Source: Fidelibacterota bacterium (GTDB lineage: Bacteria > Marinisomatota > SORT01). Taken from it: 35,294 nt of DNA. The stretch spans positions 1 to 35,294 of the forward strand of contig JADFMS010000011.1 of assembly GCA_022563775.1 (NCBI GenBank), written 5' to 3'. How positions within the stretch are numbered: the stretch's first letter is position 1; every line of letters begins with the position of its first letter. The notes beneath the pieces were generated by a model. It was not told the origin of the DNA and did not search any database. It was given only the letters and a program-made list of their open reading frames with translations. This document shows positions 17,359-25,455 of this stretch, one piece after another. Both the position numbers and the translations under genes were made by a program.

Positions 17359-18751
17359 AGAACTCATTGACCTTTTTTACCTAATTGCCGCCGTCCTGTT
17401 TATCTTCGGCTTAAAGGGTCTGTCCCATCCCCGAACCGCTGTACGGGGCAATTTCTTTGCGGCGCTGGGCATGCTGATCGCCATAGTGGTCACTCTTCTG
17501 GACAAACGCATCGTCAGTTTCGAGGTCATCATCGCCGGGATCGTCGTAGGGGCTTTGATAGGAGTGATAATGGCGTACAAAGCTCCGATGACCGCTATAC
17601 CGCAGGTGGTGGCTGTCTTCAACGGTTTTGGGGGTGGCGCTTCAGCTCTTGCGGTTGGGGCAGCGTTAGAGGAGGCTCTCAAAGGAGGATTCATCGAGGC
17701 GATAGACATCCAGTTCACCATAGCTGCCGTTTCCTCCGGGCTGATTGGCGGCGTTTCTTTCACAGGCAGCGCGATTGCCTTCGCCAAACTTCAAGGGCTT
17801 ATCAAGGGACAACCGGTATTGCTGATGGGCAGACATGTGATAAACGTGGCTCTGATTCTGATTTGTATAGCGCTGAGCGTATGGCTGGTCGTGGATTCAA
17901 CGTCCTCGACGCCGTTCTGGATCATGGTCGGTGTTGCCTCTCTGCTCGGTATTCTATTAGTAATTCCGATTGGCGGAGCGGATATGCCGGTAGTCATCTC
18001 ACTTCTGAACGCTTACTCTGGAATAGCGGCGGCAGGTCATGGGTGGGTTCTCAACAACAGCGTGCTCATCGTAGCCGGGTCGCTGGTTGGCGCCGCCGGT
18101 TTCATCCTCACCGCCATTATGTGCCGTGCAATGAACCGTTCTTTAGCCAACGTCATGTTTGCCGGCGTGGGAACAGTTGTTGCCACCGAAATCGAGAGTG
18201 ATGACATTTACGCCGGTCGTGTGAAATCAGCCTCGCCGGAGGAAGTGGCGATGATGCTGGAAGGCGCCCATCGTGTGGTCATAGCCCCGGGCTACGGCAT
18301 GGCTGTTTCTCAGGCGCAATATGCTATCCAGGACCTTACGAATCTGCTTGAATCTATGGGAATCGAGGTGGACTTTGCCATTCATCCTGTAGCCGGGCGT
18401 ATGCCCGGACACATGAACGTCCTTTTAGCGGAGGCAAACATTCCCTATGAGAAGCTCAGGGAAATGGACGATATCAACCCCACCTTCCGGCATACCGACG
18501 TGGTACTGGTTGTCGGCGCAAATGACGTTGTCAACCCTATGGCGAGAGAAGCAGACCAGTCTATTCCTATTTCAGGTATGCCTATCTTGAACGTGGACGA
18601 AGCTCGTTCCATCGTTATCATCAAGCGTAGCCTCAGCCCGGGCTTCGCCGGAATCGCAAATCCTCTCTTTGCGGCGGATAATTGTCTTATGCTTTTCGGC
18701 GATGCGAAAAAGATGGCGATGGATATTACTGCTGCGCTCAAGCAGGCTTAA
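17351..18751 (+). CDS. pntB: NAD(P) transhydrogenase subunit beta
   Basis: A 466-residue protein with about nine N-terminal membrane helices (to ~residue 265), including VAVFNGFGGGASALAVGAAL and MPVVISLLNAYSGIAAAGHG. The C-terminal NADP(H) domain follows, with APGYGMAVSQAQYAIQDLTN, HPVAGRMPGHMNVLLAEANI, VLVVGANDVVNPMARE and the closing LFGDAKK. Together with PntAA/AB it makes NADPH at the expense of the proton gradient. GGAAG precedes the ATG at 17351, inside the pntAB end. Family length is normal and no defects are seen. Confidence 0.95.
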   Translation: MSKELIDLFYLIAAVLFIFGLKGLSHPRTAVRGNFFAALGMLIAIVVTLLDKRIVSFEVIIAGIVVGALIGVIMAYKAPMTAIPQVVAVFNGFGGGASALAVGAALEEALKGGFIEAIDIQFTIAAVSSGLIGGVSFTGSAIAFAKLQGLIKGQPVLLMGRHVINVALILICIALSVWLVVDSTSSTPFWIMVGVASLLGILLVIPIGGADMPVVISLLNAYSGIAAAGHGWVLNNSVLIVAGSLVGAAGFILTAIMCRAMNRSLANVMFAGVGTVVATEIESDDIYAGRVKSASPEEVAMMLEGAHRVVIAPGYGMAVSQAQYAIQDLTNLLESMGIEVDFAIHPVAGRMPGHMNVLLAEANIPYEKLREMDDINPTFRHTDVVLVVGANDVVNPMAREADQSIPISGMPILNVDEARSIVIIKRSLSPGFAGIANPLFAADNCLMLFGDAKKMAMDITAALKQA

Positions 18752-18825
18752 AAAAAGAGCCGATAATCGGGTTCCCGGGATAATGAGGCGTTTTTGCAGA
18801 AAGACACAGACAGAGGAGTTAAACG

Positions 18826-19257
18826 ATGGAATCAATCAAGCAGCTCTTAAAAAATAAAGGGAGCGAGGTCTGGAAGGTTACACAGGATACCTCCGTTTTC
18901 GATGCTCTCGAATTGATGGCTGAGAAGAACGTTGGAGCCTTGTTGGTATTCGATTCCGATAAGTTGATAGGGATATTCTCGGAACGGGATTACGCCAGGA
19001 AGGTCATTCTGAAAGGTAAAGCATCGAAGAACACGCCTGTAAAAGAAATCATGAGCACAAAAGTACTCTACGTCGGTCCGAACCAATCTATCGAAGAATG
19101 TATGGCGTTGATGACCGATAAGCGTATTCGCCACCTACCTGTGCTCGCAGGCGATGAACTGCTCGGCATAATTTCCATCGGAGACGTGGTAAAAGCCATA
19201 ATCTCCGAACAACAAATCACGATTCACTGGCTCGAGAAATACATCAGTGGGGATTAA
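18826..19257 (+). CDS. CBS-pair domain protein
   Basis: A 143-residue protein consisting of two CBS motifs: ~8-62 (VFDALELMAEKNVGALLVFD, then GIFSERDYARKVI) and ~73-130 (PVKEIMSTKVLYVGPNQSIE, then GIISIGDVVKAII). CBS pairs usually bind adenosyl ligands (AMP, ATP, NAD or SAM) and sense energy state; the ligand cannot be told here. The start has GAGGAG about 7 nt upstream. It lies 74 bp after pntB on the same strand and may be co-transcribed, which would fit an energy-sensing role, by inference only. Confidence 0.9.
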   Translation: MESIKQLLKNKGSEVWKVTQDTSVFDALELMAEKNVGALLVFDSDKLIGIFSERDYARKVILKGKASKNTPVKEIMSTKVLYVGPNQSIEECMALMTDKRIRHLPVLAGDELLGIISIGDVVKAIISEQQITIHWLEKYISGD

Positions 19258-19367
19258 TAAACTCAAGAATCGGGTATAGCTCTTCTTAAGGTAGTGGACT
19301 TGAGTATAGTTTAAATTAAGATACACTCTCTGGCAAATCCATCCGCTTTTTGCTGATTGATCTTTTC

Positions 19368-19778
19368 TTACCCATCGTTCTTACTTTTGTCTTCTTTCGT
19401 ATAGCCACCGACCTCAGCAAGAGGCTCCATTCTTGATGCCACATTCACACCGTCACCGTAAAAATCATCACCTTCAAATACTTTATCTCCAATATGCATC
19501 CCTATCCGGCGGTTCAATCGATTTTCACCTTTCAAGGCTTTCTATATTTCTACTGTACGGTTCACCGCTTCTATCGCGCTGCGGAATGTGTATAGAGTCC
19601 TATCCCCGATATAGCGAAGAACTTCACCGCTATTTTTTACAACTAAGAGCTTTATCAGTTCTCTTTGCCGTTTGACCAGATCCTGTGTCTTACGCTCGTC
19701 TTTTTGCTTCATGGCGGTAAAGTCCACCATATCGATGAACATTATGGCAGTGAGTTTGCGTATAGGCTCAGATGGCAT
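19368..19778 (-). pseudogene. Class III adenylate/guanylate cyclase gene with internal stop, truncated
   Basis: The first 78 codons give the cyclase start: RKLTAIMFIDMVDFTAM (metal-binding Asp pair), SGEVLRYIGDRTLYTF and AIEAVNRTVEI. A TAG at 19542-19544 interrupts, and the same frame then resumes with KALKGENRLNRRIGMHIGDK and DDFYGDGVNVASRMEPLAE, also unmistakable cyclase. The frame ends at 19368-19370, far short of a full protein. The usual GDG turn is GDR here, a further sign of decay. Class III cyclases make cAMP or cGMP; this copy should be inactive. Confidence 0.85.
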
Positions 19779-19919
19779 TCAATATCCTTTTAAATATCTG
19801 AATGTGATTATACAAAACTAATATTAGAAGATACTTCTTTGATTAAAATCCCGTAAGATAAATGATTGTCGATTTAATCGTAGTGCTGAATACTTAATAG
19901 CCAAAGGCTATACATCGAA

Positions 19920-20008
19920 TCAATGTCATGCGATAAAGGATGAAGTAAAAGACGGGTATTTACCGGGCGCGAACCTTGAACGTTATTATTCTATGAAGAT
20001 GCCGATTT
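19920..20008 (+). repeat. Displaced 89-bp copy of part of the octahaem cytochrome gene
   Basis: This stretch matches 5333-5421, the coding region just after haem site 4 (CFQCH), at 87 of 89 positions. The two differences are A/G and G/C substitutions within GAAGTAAAAGACGGG. It has no open-frame continuation on either side. It ends 2 bp before the stop codon of the decayed T9SS tail on the other strand, so two unrelated gene fragments are abutted here. Confidence 0.9.
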
Positions 20009-20010
20009 GG

Positions 20011-20340
20011 TTACTTGAGGAGTAACATCTTCCTCGTCTGGACGAATCAGCCAGCTGGCGGACCCGCAATTAGCCGGTAGAGATAGACACCGCTCGCTAT
20101 GTTTTGCGCGTCCCAACTGACTCGGTGATTCCCTGCGGGCTGCCCCTGAATATCCCAGCGGCGGACTTCCTGCCCGCGAAGGTTGTAGATGACAAGCGAA
20201 ATGTCGCTTGCTTTCGGAAGCGCATATTCTATCACCGTCTCCGGGTTGAAAGGATTCGGGTAGTTCTGCTCAAGAGTATAATCCGTGGGGACGACGCCCC
20301 TATCATTATCAGCAACATTTAAGTATTCAATTCTCATCAT
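20011..20340 (-). pseudogene. Orphan T9SS-like C-terminal sorting tail, interrupted
   Basis: The minus strand encodes a tail closely like that of the CHRD protein: TLEQNYPNPFNPETVIEYAL, VIYNLRGQEVRRWDIQG, SGVYLYRLIAG. The passenger domain is missing, because a stop lies directly before the first ATG. Near the end, where the CHRD copy has AGDFVQTRK, a palindromic GC-rich insertion (20044-20056) gives PPAG and a TGA at 20047-20049. The frame then resumes with FVQTRKMLLLK to a TAA at 20011. It is a gene fragment, not a protein. Confidence 0.85.
20044..20056. repeat. Short palindrome inserted in the T9SS tail
   Basis: GCCAGCTGGC with GC-rich flanks forms an inverted repeat. Compared with the CHRD gene's tail it is extra DNA of about 12 bp at a point where the two tails otherwise align, and it brings the in-frame TGA. 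It may be one of a family of small GC-rich palindromes in this genome. Confidence 0.5.
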
Positions 20341-20580
20341 TTATCCAGATGAATCTCAATCGCCTACCTCCGAATCAGAGAACTCTTACCTTTATATCAT
20401 TCATTAAACCTTGATATTTTTCTTTCCTCTTCATTTTAAAAATCCATCAATCTCCCTCACCCTTATATCTGTTAAAATGATGAAGAGATACTTTCCTTAG
20501 TCCAGAACACTACAATCTTCTCATTCGGGTTCAATCCATATTGTTCATTTAGAATCTTTTGAATATTCGGATATAGGTAC
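20341..20580. other. Low-content spacer with a short coding trace
   Basis: Most of this stretch shows nothing recognisable. On the minus strand, 20577 down to ~20475 reads YLYPNIQKILNEQYGLNPNE followed by KIVVFWTKES before a stop. This has the composition of real protein but no start and no recognised family, so it may be another gene scrap. Confidence 0.3.
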
Positions 20581-20583
20581 TTG

Positions 20584-20795
20584 AAAGTCGCCGACTATCC
20601 GGGCGCCTCAGTGTTATGACTGCCACATGGTCTCTGACAAAAGAAAGAGGAAGGAACGGATTGGGTGACGACGGCTCTCAAACATGACCCTGCAAAAGGA
20701 AAACAGAAAGTTACAAAAACTATGGTAGAGATTTCAGAAAACCGCGACTGGATGCGCTGGGAAGAACGATATTCCATATTTATCATTCGAATTTG
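20584..20795 (+). pseudogene. Fragment of a multihaem c-type cytochrome gene, frameshifted
   Basis: A single CXXCH site is readable (PQCYDCHMVSD near 20608-20640). The frame then ends, and the neighbouring frame continues with VTTALKHDPAKGKQKVTKTM, VEISENRDWMRWEERYS and a stop. The HDPAKGKQK and ENRDWMRWE segments are typical of linker regions in large periplasmic multihaem cytochromes. At least one frame change and loss of both ends make it a remnant. It is not a copy of either intact cytochrome in this window. Confidence 0.65.
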
Positions 20796-20803
20796 AAGAA
20801 AAA

Positions 20804-21175
20804 ATGGAGGTATTTGAATCAATTAAGACTCAGGTCAAGACTTTTGTGGAGTCGATACTTTTCATAATGGACAAAGTTAAATATAAATATCAAGGTGTTG
20901 CTCGGACTTATCAACGTGAGTTGCTTGATGATTGGTATTCCGGAATATCTTCTGCGAAAGAAAACGATGAAAAAGTCGCTTATCTTTTTATAAGCGGGAA
21001 CACAGCCGAGCTCTTGAAGGTATTCGATTTTCATCTTGTCTATCCCGAAGCAAACGCTCTCCAATGTGGAGTGAAAAAAGTTGCCGGCGATTTCAACATG
21101 AAAGCGGAAGATATAGGATATTCTTCTAAATGCCTGCGGATATGTAAAAAATGAGGTGGGTCTTTTGATGCCCGA
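20804..21175 (+). pseudogene. 2-hydroxyacyl-CoA dehydratase / benzoyl-CoA reductase-type subunit, truncated and frameshifted
   Basis: The 116 codons from the ATG at 20804 include KVAYLFISGNTAELLKVFDF and YPEANALQCGVKKVAGDF followed by NMKAEDIGYSS, the pattern of the HgdB/FldC/BcrC family. These proteins hold an iron-sulfur cluster and dehydrate or reduce acyl-CoAs. A one-base loss near 21130 shifts the frame: the expected CGYVKNEVGLLMPDN appears in the next frame, then similarity ends. Only about a third of the normal length remains. An intact partner subunit or activator is not present in the window. Confidence 0.75.
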
Positions 21176-21304
21176 TAATCTGTCCATTCAGCGCTTTGAG
21201 AAAAAAAGTTGCATTCGTAAGAGGTTTGACCTATATTTCCCACTAAATACAGGTGGGGCTGGCGTAGCAGCTTCGCAATCATCTGTAAAGTCAATATATA
21301 TACG

Positions 21305-21354
21305 TATAATATAGTGTAAACAGTGTCCGAAAGTATAACTCCATAAGGAGAAAA
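21305..21354 (+). promoter_or_regulatory. Candidate -10 box and ribosome site for the TonB receptor
   Basis: A perfect TATAAT at 21305-21310 lies ~47 bp before the start codon; no good -35 hexamer is seen at 16-18 bp upstream. AAGGAG near 21346-21351 is well spaced for the ATG at 21357. Confidence 0.35.
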
Positions 21355-21356
21355 TA

Positions 21357-24194
21357 ATGATACGTCACAACCTACCCTGCCTCACGCTAATCCTCATCAC
21401 AGCAGCGACCATAGGGCTTGCTCCCGTATTTGTGGTTGCTCAAACAGCCTCCCTTAGCGGTCGCGTCACTGACGCCGAAACGGGTGAGGCCCTGGAAGGT
21501 ACAAATGTGGTCGTGGCTGGTCCGTCGTTAACAGAATTAAGAGGCACCGCAACCGCTGCTGATGGAACCTACTCAATAGGCGACCTGCCGGTCGGTTTAT
21601 ATGATGTGACAGTCACTTATATCGGCTATAAGACCGCCGCTGCTTCCGTCTCGCTGGCTGCAGACCAGCACCGCATAATCGATTTTGCGCTCAACCCAGA
21701 GGCAGTTTTGGGCCAGGAGTTGGTCGTATCTATTTCCCGTAGTGAGGAGAAGATCCTTGAAGCGCCGGCGGCGGTGAGCGTCATTACCGCCAAGGACATA
21801 GAGGGTCGTCCGACTTTATCTCCCGCGGACCATCTTCAGGGTATCCCTGCTGTAGATATCGTGAGCAACGGCATCAACCAGAAGAACGTCGTGGTGCGGG
21901 GATTCAACAACATCTTTTCAGGCTCTCTTTTGTCGCTGACCGATAATCGGATCGGGCGTGTTCCCTCCCTGCGTCTAAATGCTCACAATTTCTACACGAT
22001 GACGAACGAAGACATCGAGCGGATTGAGGTGGTATTAGGCCCGGGTTCCGCCCTCTATGGACCGAACAGCGCCAGCGGAGTGTTCCATATCATAACGAAG
22101 TCGCCTTTTGGCTCCGAGGGGACCATTGTGAGTCTTGGCGGCGGCGAGCGCAGCATATTGATGGGCTCCGTGCGCCACGCAGGCAGTATAAACGACAAAA
22201 TCGGCTACAAGATATCGGCGCAATCCTACCAGGGGAATGACTGGGAATCTCAGGATCCGGCTGAACCCGATAGCATCCTAAAAGGTCAAGAGAGCATCTC
22301 AAACGCCAGGAACTTTGACGTGGAAAAAATTGCAGGCGAGTCGCGAATCGATTATCGCGTGAGCGATGATATGACGATTATTGTCAACGGCGGCTTCAAC
22401 CGGGCAACGAACCTCGAGCCCACAGGAGTAGGCTGGGCTCAGGCTGACGCATGGACGTACACCTACTTCCAGGGAAGGCTTTTGTACAAAGATTTCTTCG
22501 CTCAGGCGTTTCTTAATCAGAGCGACGCCGGTGACAGCAGGCTTTTGCGCCCCAATTCTTACAGCCCTATTGTGGATAAATCTACTCTTTCAGTTATTCA
22601 GCTCCAGCATGGGATGGAGCTCGGCGAACGGCAGCGCTTTACTTATGGCGTGGACGTCCTCCGCACCCGCCCCGAAACCGAAGGAACGATAAACGGAAGA
22701 AATGAAGAGGACGACGACATCAATGAATTCGGCGTCTACCTCCAGTCGAAGACTGCTCTGACTGACAAGCTCGATTTCGTAGCAGCCGGTCGCTATGATG
22801 ACCACAGCCGATTGGAAGACCCCGTTATCTCACCCCGTGCCGCTCTTGTCTTCAAGCCTACTTCTAAAGATAATTTCCGGTTGACCTACAATCGTGCCTT
22901 CAGCACCCCGTCAAGCAATAACCTCTTCTTAGACCTCCTCGCGGCTTCGCAAGCAATGCCGCCTTCGTTGGTACCTTTCCTCGGGCCGACTCTGTTCGAC
23001 ATCTATGGGCGAGGAGTGCCGGAAAGCGGCTTCAACTTCCAGTTTGGTGACGATGGGCGGGCTCAGATGGTGTCGCTCTATGGTGGGGCGTTGTTCGTAG
23101 CGGGCGCGATCCCTGCTCCGAATACATATCTTCCTCCTGACGTAAACTCCGTCTGGCCGGTCATTCGACAACTGACAATCGGCGGCGCCGCCGCCGACCC
23201 GGCAACACAAGCACTGCTGGACGCAATTCTGCCCGCGCAATTGAGTGAGACCGTGCCGGGTCTCCTGTTAGTCCTCAACACAGCCTACGATGCCGATGAA
23301 GAGACAAGCGCGACCAATCAACCATTTCTTCCTCCTTCCAGGGCCGTCGCGAATGTGGATCAAATCAGGGAAACGATTACGACCACGTTCGAACTTGGCT
23401 ACAAGGGACTCGTAACGGACAAGTTCTTGTTGACCGCGAGTGTGTATAATACCGTAATTGAAGACTTTGTCGGGCCGCTAAGCATTGAGACCCCTCATGT
23501 ATTTATTGATCCGGCCACGTTTGTTCCAGCCCTGACTGGTGATATTTCTCCCAGATACGTTGCAGTCTTGATTTCTCAGGGCGTTGACCAGGCAACAGCT
23601 GAGGCTATCGCTGCCGGGCTGGTACCGGGGGTACCCGGGGCGGCGGATATTGCCGCCGACATCGCCGTTACTTTCGGGCCATTACCCATAGGTCTGATTT
23701 CTCCTCAAGAGGAGCAGAATGCTACTGATGTCATCGTGACCTACCGCAATTTCGCAGATAAAATTACCTTAACAGGTGGCGAGGTCGGCTTCACCTATCT
23801 CGTGAACGACCGCTGGCGCATAGGTGGCAATTACGCCTACGTCGACAAGAACCTGTTCAAGAACCTCGATAAGATTGCCGACGTAGCCCTGAACGCGCCC
23901 AAGAAGAAGTATACAGTCAAGTTAGGATACACCGATGCCGAGAAAGGCTTGGATGTCAACCTCCGCCTGCGATTCGTAGGGGAATTCCCTGTTATTTCCG
24001 CAGTATTCGAGGGCACAGTGGAGAGCTACTCGCTCATCGACCTCAACCTCGGCTACGATATTCCTTTGGGTGGCCCGGGACGGACCCGTTTTACGGTTAC
24101 GGCGCAAAACATCCTGAACAATGAGCACCAGGAATTCGTGGGTGCGCCGGAGATAGGGAGGCTTGTCGTAGCGCGCATTACGCAGTGGTTCTAA
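21357..24194 (+). CDS. TonB-dependent outer-membrane receptor
   Basis: The 945-residue receptor has a signal peptide (1-29), a carboxypeptidase-regulatory-like domain (~33-113: SLSGRVTDAETGEALEGTNV, DGTYSIGDLPVGLYDVTVTY), a plug domain (~128-250: EAPAAVSVITAKDIEGRP, DIERIEVVLGPGSALYGPNS) and a ~680-residue beta-barrel ending in the expected aromatic (ITQWF). It takes up a large substrate with energy from TonB-ExbBD. The regulatory-like domain is common in FCB-group receptors; the substrate cannot be told. Long loops rich in Pro and Ala (about 570-700 and 770-790) lie between barrel strands. It is the only intact gene in a zone of pseudogenes, and no SusD partner is adjacent. Confidence 0.92.
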   Translation: MIRHNLPCLTLILITAATIGLAPVFVVAQTASLSGRVTDAETGEALEGTNVVVAGPSLTELRGTATAADGTYSIGDLPVGLYDVTVTYIGYKTAAASVSLAADQHRIIDFALNPEAVLGQELVVSISRSEEKILEAPAAVSVITAKDIEGRPTLSPADHLQGIPAVDIVSNGINQKNVVVRGFNNIFSGSLLSLTDNRIGRVPSLRLNAHNFYTMTNEDIERIEVVLGPGSALYGPNSASGVFHIITKSPFGSEGTIVSLGGGERSILMGSVRHAGSINDKIGYKISAQSYQGNDWESQDPAEPDSILKGQESISNARNFDVEKIAGESRIDYRVSDDMTIIVNGGFNRATNLEPTGVGWAQADAWTYTYFQGRLLYKDFFAQAFLNQSDAGDSRLLRPNSYSPIVDKSTLSVIQLQHGMELGERQRFTYGVDVLRTRPETEGTINGRNEEDDDINEFGVYLQSKTALTDKLDFVAAGRYDDHSRLEDPVISPRAALVFKPTSKDNFRLTYNRAFSTPSSNNLFLDLLAASQAMPPSLVPFLGPTLFDIYGRGVPESGFNFQFGDDGRAQMVSLYGGALFVAGAIPAPNTYLPPDVNSVWPVIRQLTIGGAAADPATQALLDAILPAQLSETVPGLLLVLNTAYDADEETSATNQPFLPPSRAVANVDQIRETITTTFELGYKGLVTDKFLLTASVYNTVIEDFVGPLSIETPHVFIDPATFVPALTGDISPRYVAVLISQGVDQATAEAIAAGLVPGVPGAADIAADIAVTFGPLPIGLISPQEEQNATDVIVTYRNFADKITLTGGEVGFTYLVNDRWRIGGNYAYVDKNLFKNLDKIADVALNAPKKKYTVKLGYTDAEKGLDVNLRLRFVGEFPVISAVFEGTVESYSLIDLNLGYDIPLGGPGRTRFTVTAQNILNNEHQEFVGAPEIGRLVVARITQWF

Positions 24195-24217
24195 CGGTCG
24201 GCTAGGCCGGCGCAGAC

Positions 24218-24891
24218 TTATAGGATGCTGGGCTTTCGGGGGAGCAGTGTAGGTAAGGCAGCTTCAAAATCACCTTCCTTATACCAATCGTCTTTTTCCT
24301 CATTCTTAACTGCACACCCTGCTTTTTTCAGTCTACGAACCAATTCATTTCTTTTCGCGGGTGAATTATCCATTTTAATGACATGTCTTCCTTCTATATC
24401 ACTATATTTCTTAGTTTCCCCTAATTCCACAATTTAGTTTTATCTGGATTTCTGCCGAATGCCATACCCGCTTCAAATAAAACATTAGGTCTAGCCTGTG
24501 GAGTGAATTCCTCCGGTTTTTCATCTTTAATTAAATAAATATCTCTAAGTTTTGCTAAATCATCGCCTATCATCAAAACTATAACCGCTTGTGCAGTTTG
24601 AAAGGCGCTGTCAAGAATTTCTCCGATGTAAGGAGAACCTTTTCCGGTTCAGGCTATTAACTGACTCCATTCAAGTGGTGCTAAGTCTATGGCTCTTAAA
24701 AATTGAAAGAGAGCTTTACGTGCTTTATCATTCCGCCCATGAATCACAAAAACATTCCGAGATTTCTCAGAGTGAACTTTACTGTTCACAGCTGAAGCGG
24801 GTAATTTTTCTTTTTCGAGGATTGCCATTTCAGAGTCTTCCTTTAGTTTGATAAATGCTATCTTAGATAATATTTCTTGCTCATCCATCAT
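24218..24891 (-). pseudogene. TIR-like nucleotide-binding protein gene, broken by a UGA and a frameshift
   Basis: Read with corrections, this is one protein: VFVIHGRNDKARKALFQFLR, a TGA at 24649-24651, TGKGSPYIGEILDSAFQTAQ, FTPQARPNVLFEAGMAFGRN, a one-base shift near 24435, then VELGETKKYSDIEGRHVIKM and DNSPAKRNELVRRLKKAGCA. This is the TIR-like nucleotide-binding family (PF10137-like), whose members include NAD-degrading effectors of CBASS anti-phage systems. The known RPNVLFE(A/L)G motif is intact. No cyclase of the CD-NTase type was found next to it. It may be decayed defence DNA. Confidence 0.82.
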
Positions 24892-24968
24892 AAATTCACG
24901 CTATAATAGTTCAAAATGAGTTACTATCCATAGTAGTTACTGTTGCATACATTACAACTCCAGTAATC

Positions 24969-25289
24969 CTAAATATATTCATCACCTACGATCTTCTGGA
25001 GTCTAATTGACTTTTTGTCATTATCGAAATAGGTAGGACAAAACGGATCATCCTTATTACTGTTACCTTTACCACTATCCTCAAGCCAATAAATAGACTC
25101 ATCATATTCCATTTTCACTTTAACATCTTGCTTTTCTATTAGCGATTTGTTTTCATTTTTTAGTAAAATATTTTCCTGCTGCAACTGAATAATAATTTCT
25201 CTTAGCTCCATTATCTTTTCTTGTGATTCAAATGTAGCACCTTTCTTTATTAGATCTTTTATTTCATTGAAATTCGGAATTACACTCAT
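24969..25289 (-). CDS. Small coiled-coil protein with a degenerate C-terminal zinc-ribbon-like end
   Basis: A 106-residue soluble protein. Residues ~20-55 form a coiled coil (EKIMELREIIIQLQQENILL). The C-terminus (ESIYWLEDSGKGNSNKDDPF, then CPTYFDNDKKSIRLQKI) resembles small proteins of mobile or defence-type regions that end in a CxxC-like ribbon, but the second Cys is Tyr/Phe here. GGAGG stands 9 nt before the ATG at 25287-25289, so it looks translated. It lies next to the broken TIR-like gene. Its function is unknown. Confidence 0.6.
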   Translation of the reverse strand: MSVIPNFNEIKDLIKKGATFESQEKIMELREIIIQLQQENILLKNENKSLIEKQDVKVKMEYDESIYWLEDSGKGNSNKDDPFCPTYFDNDKKSIRLQKIVGDEYI

Positions 25290-25422
25290 TTATTCAAACC
25301 TCCGACTTAAATTATTATTTGTTATGTCGCTATTACTATTATCTAGCTTCTAACAGATTAAACATAATCAAAATCGGATCGATATTTTAATTCAAGTGAC
25401 AATATCAATTTTCGCGGAGAGC

Positions 25423-25437
25423 CCCGCTTTCAGCGGG
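25423..25437. repeat. GC-rich hairpin, CCCGCT/AGCGGG
   Basis: CCCGCTTTCAGCGGG is a perfect 6-bp stem with a 3-nt loop, standing out from AT-rich surroundings. It lies just beyond the 3' end of the tRNA-Ser remnant. In the minus direction the following TCTCCGC could be the displaced acceptor strand of that tRNA. Confidence 0.55.
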
Positions 25438-25455
25438 ACAACTTACCTAACGGGC

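Noticed and set aside
24197..24211. GTCGGCTAGGCCGGC hairpin as the TonB receptor terminator
   Set aside because: A 6-bp stem with one wobble and no following U-tract.
19368..24891. UGA in the TIR-like gene and T9SS tail as recoded codons (selenocysteine or a variant code)
   Set aside because: Neighbouring pseudogenes are broken by TAG, TAA and frameshifts as well, and intact genes here use TGA as a normal stop; decay explains all of them.
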